NCBI GenBank assembly: GCA_027972325.1
Contig: JAPMOS010000047.1
Span: 207,501-250,000, forward strand
DNA: 42,500 bases
Origin: Paratrimastix pyriformis
Taxonomy: Eukaryota > Preaxostyla > Paratrimastigidae
Reading direction: 5' to 3'
In this document: positions 36,571-42,500 of the stretch, one piece after another
How the letters are laid out: each line of letters begins with the position of its first letter
Position numbering within the stretch: the first letter of the stretch is position 1
The notes under the pieces: generated by a model
The model's input: only the letters and a program-made list of their open reading frames with translations
What the model was told of the DNA's origin: nothing
Databases searched by the model: none
Position numbers and translations under genes: made by a program

Positions 36571-39541
36571 ATGGAACCACAAAGAAAGTCATCTTTACTG
36601 ACAGAATCTCTCTCGCTAACACTTTTGGTTACGATAGAGTAGCTGTCGAAACTCAGAACGAAAATCCTCTTGAACTTAGATGTGATGCTGTATTAAAGAA
36701 AGATGTAACTATTGATGGAGAAACAGTGTTAGGAAACAATCTTACAATCAATGGCGGCACTCATACAGTCAATGGTGAAACTACGTTTAATGGACTTGTC
36801 AAATTCAATAGTGATGTCATTTTGCCTTCTGCTCCTATTCCTGACATGTCAATTGGACAACTGTCTAATGTGGATGTGTCAACTGGACTTGTCGATAAAC
36901 AAACACTACTTTATGACGCTTCCACACAATGCTGGAAGAATTCAACTGCAAATGAATCAACCACTGCTAAATACAATACCATCACAGAAATGTCTGCCGG
37001 TAATGGCACTTCAGTTAATAATGTACTTCTGGCTTCTGGAAAAATCACCGCAACTAATGCACAAATCACCTCTTTTACCACCGCTGGATTGGTTCATTGT
37101 GACGCCTCTGGAAATATGTCATCATCAACTTTGATCAATTCAGATATTACTGATGGCACAATTAATGATTCTAAACTTAACACTATTAGCACCGCTGGAA
37201 AAATAGCTAACTCTGCTACAACTGCTACTGATGCAAGTTCTGCCTCCACTATTGTTCTTAGAAATGCAAGTGGTGACACTAAAGTAAACAATCTCTCTGC
37301 AAACACTGTATTAGCAAACTCTGTCAAATCAGTGACTTCTGGAAACTTAGACATTCAATCAAATGGTAATGTAAACATTGATATTGATAATGACAATAAT
37401 GAAACGGGCAAAAACTTCACTGTAACTACAAACAATGGCGCCTCTACATTGTTCCAAGTGAATGATGCTGGAAAAATTATCATTCCTACAATGGCTTCTG
37501 CTAATATAGTTCATTCCACTGCAACTGGTGAATTGGCTGTATCTAAAATCATATCGACTGATATCGTTGATGGAGCTGTGACTGATGCAAAAATAGCCTC
37601 TTTATCTATTCCTAATGCGCCTTCAACAATTGTGCAACGTGATGCTAATAGCAAAATATACTGTGCTACTGTGGTAGCTGATAAAGTGGCTCCTACTGGT
37701 GCAACATTGAGTGTTCCTGCTGCTATCTCATGCAATTCTATCACTTCTGGTGCTGTTCTATGCACTGGAACTCTAAAGACTACAATAACAGATGCTCCAA
37801 TCCTCGGAACTGACTCATCTGGATATGTTGTAACTGGTGCTTTTCCACTCGCTGTAACGGCTAATTCAATAACAACTACTGGTGGCAACTTAATCATAAA
37901 CAATCCAATAGCTGTTGACAACATAATTCCTCTTAATACTTCTCTCAAAATAGGTAACTTCACAGTAAATTCCACTGACACCACATTCGAAAATGCTGAT
38001 AACACTACCTTCACTATTAAGTCAAAAGGCAACATAAAATACAATAGTGATTACAATGCTAATGACACTTCTCCAAATCATACATTCACTATTGGCGCAA
38101 CTGACATGCTTTCTATATATTCCAATAAAGTTAAGACTGCATTTCCATTTGAATGTCCATTTATTGGCTCAAACACTGGCTCTCTCAAAATATCAATGTA
38201 TCCTTATGGTAACACAAACTGGGGCATTTATCAAGCAAGCTCTGGTGCAAATGCTGACTTCTCTGGTACTGGTTCTGCATGCGCCGGCTTTGATATGAAC
38301 AATGCAATTCGATTCCGTGTCTATGACAGTTCTTCAACTGGAATAATCTTCGAAAACTCAAACAATGTATGCAACTTCTCTGCAAATGCTAACACTGGTA
38401 CTTTCTGGACTCGTGGACTGCTGACGGCTGGTGGAAATTTGGCAAGCCCTAAAATCAGTTCACCTGCTTCTTCCGCAAATCTCGGGCTTAGAATTGGTTT
38501 CAATGGAACTGTTGATAACGCCTGGGGCGCTTACATGTCTGCAACCACTTCATTTGACAATTCAACTGCATGCGTTGGAAATGATTTCTCTGGTCAAGCA
38601 CTTCGACTTCGTGCATATAACAATGCTAACTGCGGTATGATATTCGAAAATAGTGACAATGTCATGAACCTCTCATGCAATGCAAACAGTGGTAATCTTT
38701 GGCTACGTGGCATGGCAACACTGAATGGTGGCTTAAAACTACCTAACAACACCTCCGGATATCTATATAGTGATGCAAATGGTAATATCGCCGCAACTAC
38801 TGTAACTTCCACTTCTGCTCAGTCTCTCGCTGCTAATAGTGGCTCTTCCACTAATATCTCATCGAATAATAATCTTATTAACATTTCTGGTGATACTACA
38901 AGTTCATACTTTAATGCAAATAACGCTAACTTTGGAGTTGTTTTTAATGTTGGAGGGGCTAATGTGATTAACTTTGGTAAGACTCGTGTGACTTCACCTG
39001 TCATATTAGCTACTGCTCAATCAACTGGTGATTCTCTGCAAATGTACATCGATACTACTGGAAAAATACATGTTCCTACATCCTCAATTCGATACAAGGA
39101 AAACGTAATGGATATGGCTGATACGTCATATTTATATAAGTTACGTCCCGTCAATTTCAATTACAAGGCTGATGAGAAAAAGGTCAAATGCTATGGTCTA
39201 ATAGCTGAAGAATGTGTTGATGTATGTCCTGATTTAGTATATTACAAGGATGGCGCTGTTGAAGGTATTCGACAAGATCGTTTGCCTTTCATGATGCTCA
39301 ATGAGATGAAAAACTAAAGGCACATTGTGATTCACTCACTGATGAAAACATGTCATTAAAAGCTCAAATAGAAACACTTAAAACTGCTGTAGCGGAAATC
39401 AGACAGATGATTTCTGTTACGTTCGAAACTACTCAACCTTCTTCAATTGATAATGGTAAAATGGCATTCTATCTCGCTGATGACTCAACACTGAAGGCTA
39501 CATGGAAGATAAACAATGTACGACAAGCTACCAATATTTAA
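36571..39541 (+). pseudogene. S74 fibre gene (element 2 copy, broken)
   Basis: It matches the 990-aa fibre of element 1 along its whole length, including the duplicated shaft segments, SSIRYKENV and the closing coiled coil. It looks to have about two breaks. Substitutions against element 1 cluster in a short stretch near 36900-36930 and are mostly silent; elsewhere the two are almost the same. Confidence 0.8.
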
Positions 39542-40211
39542 GCAAAAGAGACTTTGAATTGTCTGCTTTCTTCTTCCCTTCTTTCACTATAAGTAGCTGT
39601 TTGCATGAGGCTGAGATTCCATAATGCTGCTTATCATCAACCCATACTTTAAGTTGGACTATCATTTTAACTGTGCTCCCTGGATTGACGGCTTTCCGTA
39701 AATCCTCGTTTGTTTGTATTGTTGTGTCCTGTTTTACCTCACCATCTTCACCTTTTCGGAAGACACTCGGATACAGTGTATCTGCATATCCAACTGCTAC
39801 TTTATAGTAGCTCGGAAACTTGTCATTATCACTCGTCTTGGCAAATGATTTGTATTGAAATTCATCTGGTTTGCCTTCTTCGAAAGTACCATTCACAATG
39901 CTTTCCACATTGTTTTGACAGTACTTCTCGAGCTTGTCTATCATCTTCTTAAAGTCATCGCCTACATTCTCAACTGGTAACCTGATGGTTTTAGTGTTCT
40001 CGTAAAAGTTCACTCCATAAGGTCCTAAGTCGATTTGTGGCGTCTGAACTAATAGGTTACTACCATTATGTTCAATGTGACACATCTTCATTGTCTTCTC
40101 TTGCTTCCTGGATGATTCAGATAATGCTTCAATTGACACTTTCTTCACTACAAAATCATTCGGAATGATCACAACTGGCATATCAGACTCAACAGATTGC
40201 TTGCTTGACAT
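39528..40211 (-). CDS. DUF5871-like putative ssDNA-binding protein (element 2 copy, whole)
   Basis: The 227-aa product is complete here. LLVQTPQIDLGPYG (residues 54-67), an alternating charged middle, PSYYKVAVGYADTLYPSVFRK and a C-terminal half with VKMIVQLKVWVDDKQHYGIS resemble DUF5871/DUF2738-type proteins of large DNA viruses. It has no membrane or signal segment. It starts right behind the TIR promoter box and would be strongly placed for early expression and DNA coating. The family assignment is from memory of motifs and could be wrong. Confidence 0.55.
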   Translation of the reverse strand: MSSKQSVESDMPVVIIPNDFVVKKVSIEALSESSRKQEKTMKMCHIEHNGSNLLVQTPQIDLGPYGVNFYENTKTIRLPVENVGDDFKKMIDKLEKYCQNNVESIVNGTFEEGKPDEFQYKSFAKTSDNDKFPSYYKVAVGYADTLYPSVFRKGEDGEVKQDTTIQTNEDLRKAVNPGSTVKMIVQLKVWVDDKQHYGISASCKQLLIVKEGKKKADNSKSLLLKYW

Positions 40212-40221
40212 TAGTGGTTAT

Positions 40222-41111
40222 TATATACTAACTATAGATAATAATTTTTCTTAAAATACCTTTACTGATTCAGTGATTATAATGAGTGCGCATTCTGATG
40301 AGATATTCCTCATTATATCATCAGTTGCTCATTGAATTATCATCTTAAAACACTCAGAGCTCAAATGATGAAACGCTGTTTTTTATCTCTTTGAAATAGA
40401 AGGTAAATCTGATTGATTTCTCTTTCAATTCATGTCAAAGCTGAGTAAATTTTCGCTTTAAAGGGCTCGGTGCTGAAATCAAATTTCATATTGTTTTATC
40501 ATTTTGGCATACTTTTCCATTTTCTTAGAATCAATTATTTGAGCTGATTCAATCAAAAAGAATGCATCATTTACTTAAGATTGATGCATTATTTAATGAT
40601 CACTTTTGAAAAGCACTTTTGTCACAATTTTATTTTGAATGAAGAGATAAGCTGTTTCTGATTGAATTCTCTTTCGTTTGATGCTTAAGATGATTGAATT
40701 GTTTGATTTGACAAAATGGCAAAATAATTTCTGGGACAAAAAAATGGAAAAAAATTGAAAATGCATGGAGAATTCGCTTTTTGCCTCTAATTTCGTTTGT
40801 AGCTCGAATGAATTGATGCTTAAATCATTCCAAGCTGATTAAAAATAAAATGCTCGTTTTACTTAAAAACATTGAGAAAAAGATTTTGCTCTGAAGAAAT
40901 CGATTTTTGCCTCAAATAACGTTTGTAGCTCGAGAAAATTAATGCTTAAATCATTCAAAGCTGATAAAATAAAATGCTCCTTTTCGATAAAATATAATGA
41001 GAAAAAAAGATTTTGTTCTGAAGAAATCGATTTTTGCCTCAAATAACAACGCAAGCGTGAAAAATTGTGTGTGAAAATCGATTGTCTCAGAACTCTCCTT
41101 TTATAACTACT
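40222..41111 (-). repeat. Terminal inverted repeat of element 2
   Basis: About 890 bp, nearly identical to the left TIR of element 1 (including the patch that differs in that element's right TIR), ends AACTACT at 41111. This shows which end of the element this is. Copies differ mainly in the length of A/T runs. Confidence 0.92.
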
Positions 41112-41640
41112 CTTGTCCGTTCCAGTTCTAAGTTGACTGTTTCTCGCGGAAGACCTCACAGGCGTACAAGCCCGAAAGCAAGCACGCTCTGGGAAGAGGT
41201 TCTCTACCGCAATCCGCTTCTTGCCGGCCCAGCCTCGCCAGTTGCCCAGCTCGGCTAGTCCAGCACCGCCCACGGCCCTTGGTGCAGAGACCCGAATGCC
41301 CAGTCCTTAGAGCCAATCCTTTTCCCGAAGTTACGGATCTAATTTGCCGACTTCCCTTATCTACATTGTTCTATTGACTAGAGGCTATTCACCTAGAAGA
41401 CCTGATGCGGTTATGAGTACGGCCTGGTAAGACAATCACACACAGTTACTTGAAGTTTCAAGGGTCGTTGGGAGTGCACCGGACACCCGCTACTGCAGGT
41501 GCTCTTCCGAGCATACAACCGTTTCGCGGAATAATTCCCCTTCACGGTCACGGCTCGTTAAAAGAAAAGATAACTCTTCCCAGGACTCCGCACCGACGAG
41601 TTCAAGTTCCTTTGCGTTGCCGCTCAAAATGCTTACCGTG

Positions 41641-41671
<31 letters not shown>

Positions 41672-42279
41672 TCGATGGGGCGAAGTGCCCCTTTCAAACG
41701 GCAGTTTGACCGATCTCTTAGGACCGACTCACCCTTGTCCAATTGCTGTTCACAAGGAACCTTTCTTCACTTCAGTCTTCAAAGTTCTCATTTGAATATT
41801 TGCTACTACCACCAAGATCTGCACTAAGGATTGTTCCACCCCTGGTCACCCAAAGGCTTCTGAACAGTCCTCACGCCCTCCTACACAACAGAACTTCGCA
41901 TTTGTTCTGTTGGTCGCGTATAGGCATCGCGCTTGAGCGCCATCCATTTTCAGGGCTAATTCATTCGGCAGGTGAGTTGTTACACTCCTTAGCGGATGCC
42001 GACTTCCATGGCCACCGTCCTGCTGTCAAAATGAATTAACACCTTTTATGGTATCTGCATTAGCGCGAATTTCGGCGCCGTAACGCGACGTTCGGTTCAT
42101 CCCGCATCGCCAGTTCTGCTTACCAAAAACGGCCCACTTGGAACTTCAATTCGATGTACGGGTTCAATTAAGCAACTCGTACTTCTTGCCCATTTAAAGT
42201 TTGAGAATAGGTTAAAGATATTACATCTCTAATTCCTCTAATCATTCGCTTTACCTGACAAAACTTGTCGTGTGTAAGT

Positions 42280-42323
<44 letters not shown>

Positions 42324-42500
42324 CGGTTCGATTAGTCTTTCGCCCCTATACCCATATTTGACGAACGATTTGCACGTCAGTATCGCTACGAGCTTCCACC
42401 AGAGTTTCCTCTGGCTTTACCCTATACAGGCATAGTTCACCGTCTTTCGGGTCCTAGCAGATATGCTCTAACTCGAATCCTTCAAAAATCTCCAGATCGG
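41112..42500 (-). rRNA. 28S (LSU) rRNA gene, partial, interrupted by element 2
   Basis: Read on the minus strand from the window edge, this is nuclear large-subunit rRNA. Conserved blocks include GACCCGAAAGACGGTGAACTATGCC (by its parts), AAACTCTGGTGGAAGCTCG, GACGTGCAAATCGTTCGTC, GGACGGTGGCCATGGAAGTCGG, AGTGTAACAACTCACCTGCCGAAT and finally CAGTCAACTTAGAACTGG, then ACGGACAAG. There the element's TIR begins, so the gene is cut upstream of the well-known R2 site region. The 5' part lies outside the window. Variable segments (about 41130-41290) are GC-rich. The core looks functional in sequence. Confidence 0.95.

Larger units (their letters stand above)
29066..41111. mobile_element. Polinton-type element 2, left half only, inverted relative to element 1
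   Basis: This is a second copy of the left half of element 1 in the opposite orientation. It runs from a ragged internal end inside the Cys-rich membrane protein gene to an intact outer TIR at 41111. It lacks the polymerase, integrase, nuclease and VLTF3-like genes and the second TIR. It has about half a dozen breaks besides the truncation. Most of it is nearly identical to element 1, so it is young. Two patches (about 29066-29143 and 29885-31304) are much more diverged and show mixed ancestry. Its outer end abuts the 28S rRNA gene. Confidence 0.88.

Noticed and set aside
41067-42039. Protein-like frames in the right-hand flank
   Set aside because: This is 28S rRNA sequence read in the opposite direction; the frames are incidental.
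1-42500. CRISPR array, bacterial operons, reverse transcriptase or LTR element
   Set aside because: No regularly spaced short repeats, no ribosome-binding-site pattern, and no RT motif or LTR pair was found; the nuclear rRNA shows a eukaryotic host.

Overview
The window is nuclear DNA of a eukaryote, probably a protist. It carries two copies of one Polinton/Maverick-type virus-like element set in GC-rich host DNA. The right end (41112-42500) is the minus strand of a nuclear 28S rRNA gene. Its conserved core resembles SAR or plant/algal-type rRNA, but I cannot name the species. The host flanks (1-3540 and 27019-29065) are GC-rich and I recognise no gene family there. The elements are AT-rich and packed with genes on both strands.

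Element 1 (3545-27014, 23.5 kb) has both terminal inverted repeats (TIRs, about 880 bp) and a 4-bp CGAG direct repeat at its ends. It looks nearly whole, with about two breaks. From left to right it carries: a DUF5871-like putative ssDNA-binding protein; a 990-aa fibre with a C-terminal Peptidase_S74 chaperone; a multi-pass membrane protein; an acidic coiled-coil protein; a zinc-finger packaging ATPase; a putative double-jelly-roll major capsid protein (MCP); two overlapping small ORFs that may be minor capsid; several unknown proteins; a Cys-rich protein with a C-terminal membrane anchor; a predicted N-myristoylated membrane protein like poxvirus L1 / ASFV pE248R; two unknown proteins; a VLTF3-like zinc-ribbon factor; a GIY-YIG nuclease; a small coiled-coil ORF; a B-family DNA polymerase with exonuclease domain; a Lys/Glu-rich protein; an rve integrase; and a 56-aa terminal ORF.

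Element 2 (29066-41111) lies in the opposite orientation. It is only the left half of the same element, from the ssDNA-binding-like gene to the Cys-rich membrane protein, and it has one TIR. It has about half a dozen breaks plus truncation at its inner end. Its outer TIR abuts the 28S gene at a conserved site. Most of it is nearly identical to element 1, so the copies are young. However, a block of two convergent genes (about 29885-31304) is strongly diverged, which makes the element a mosaic.

Together the genes describe a self-synthesising, virion-forming element. The polymerase, integrase and ssDNA-binding-like protein would copy and insert it. The VLTF3-like factor and a shared AT-rich promoter type would drive expression. 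The ATPase and MCP would build and fill the shell. The S74 fibre and the membrane-entry-like proteins suggest a membrane-containing particle. I found no adenovirus-type maturation protease.
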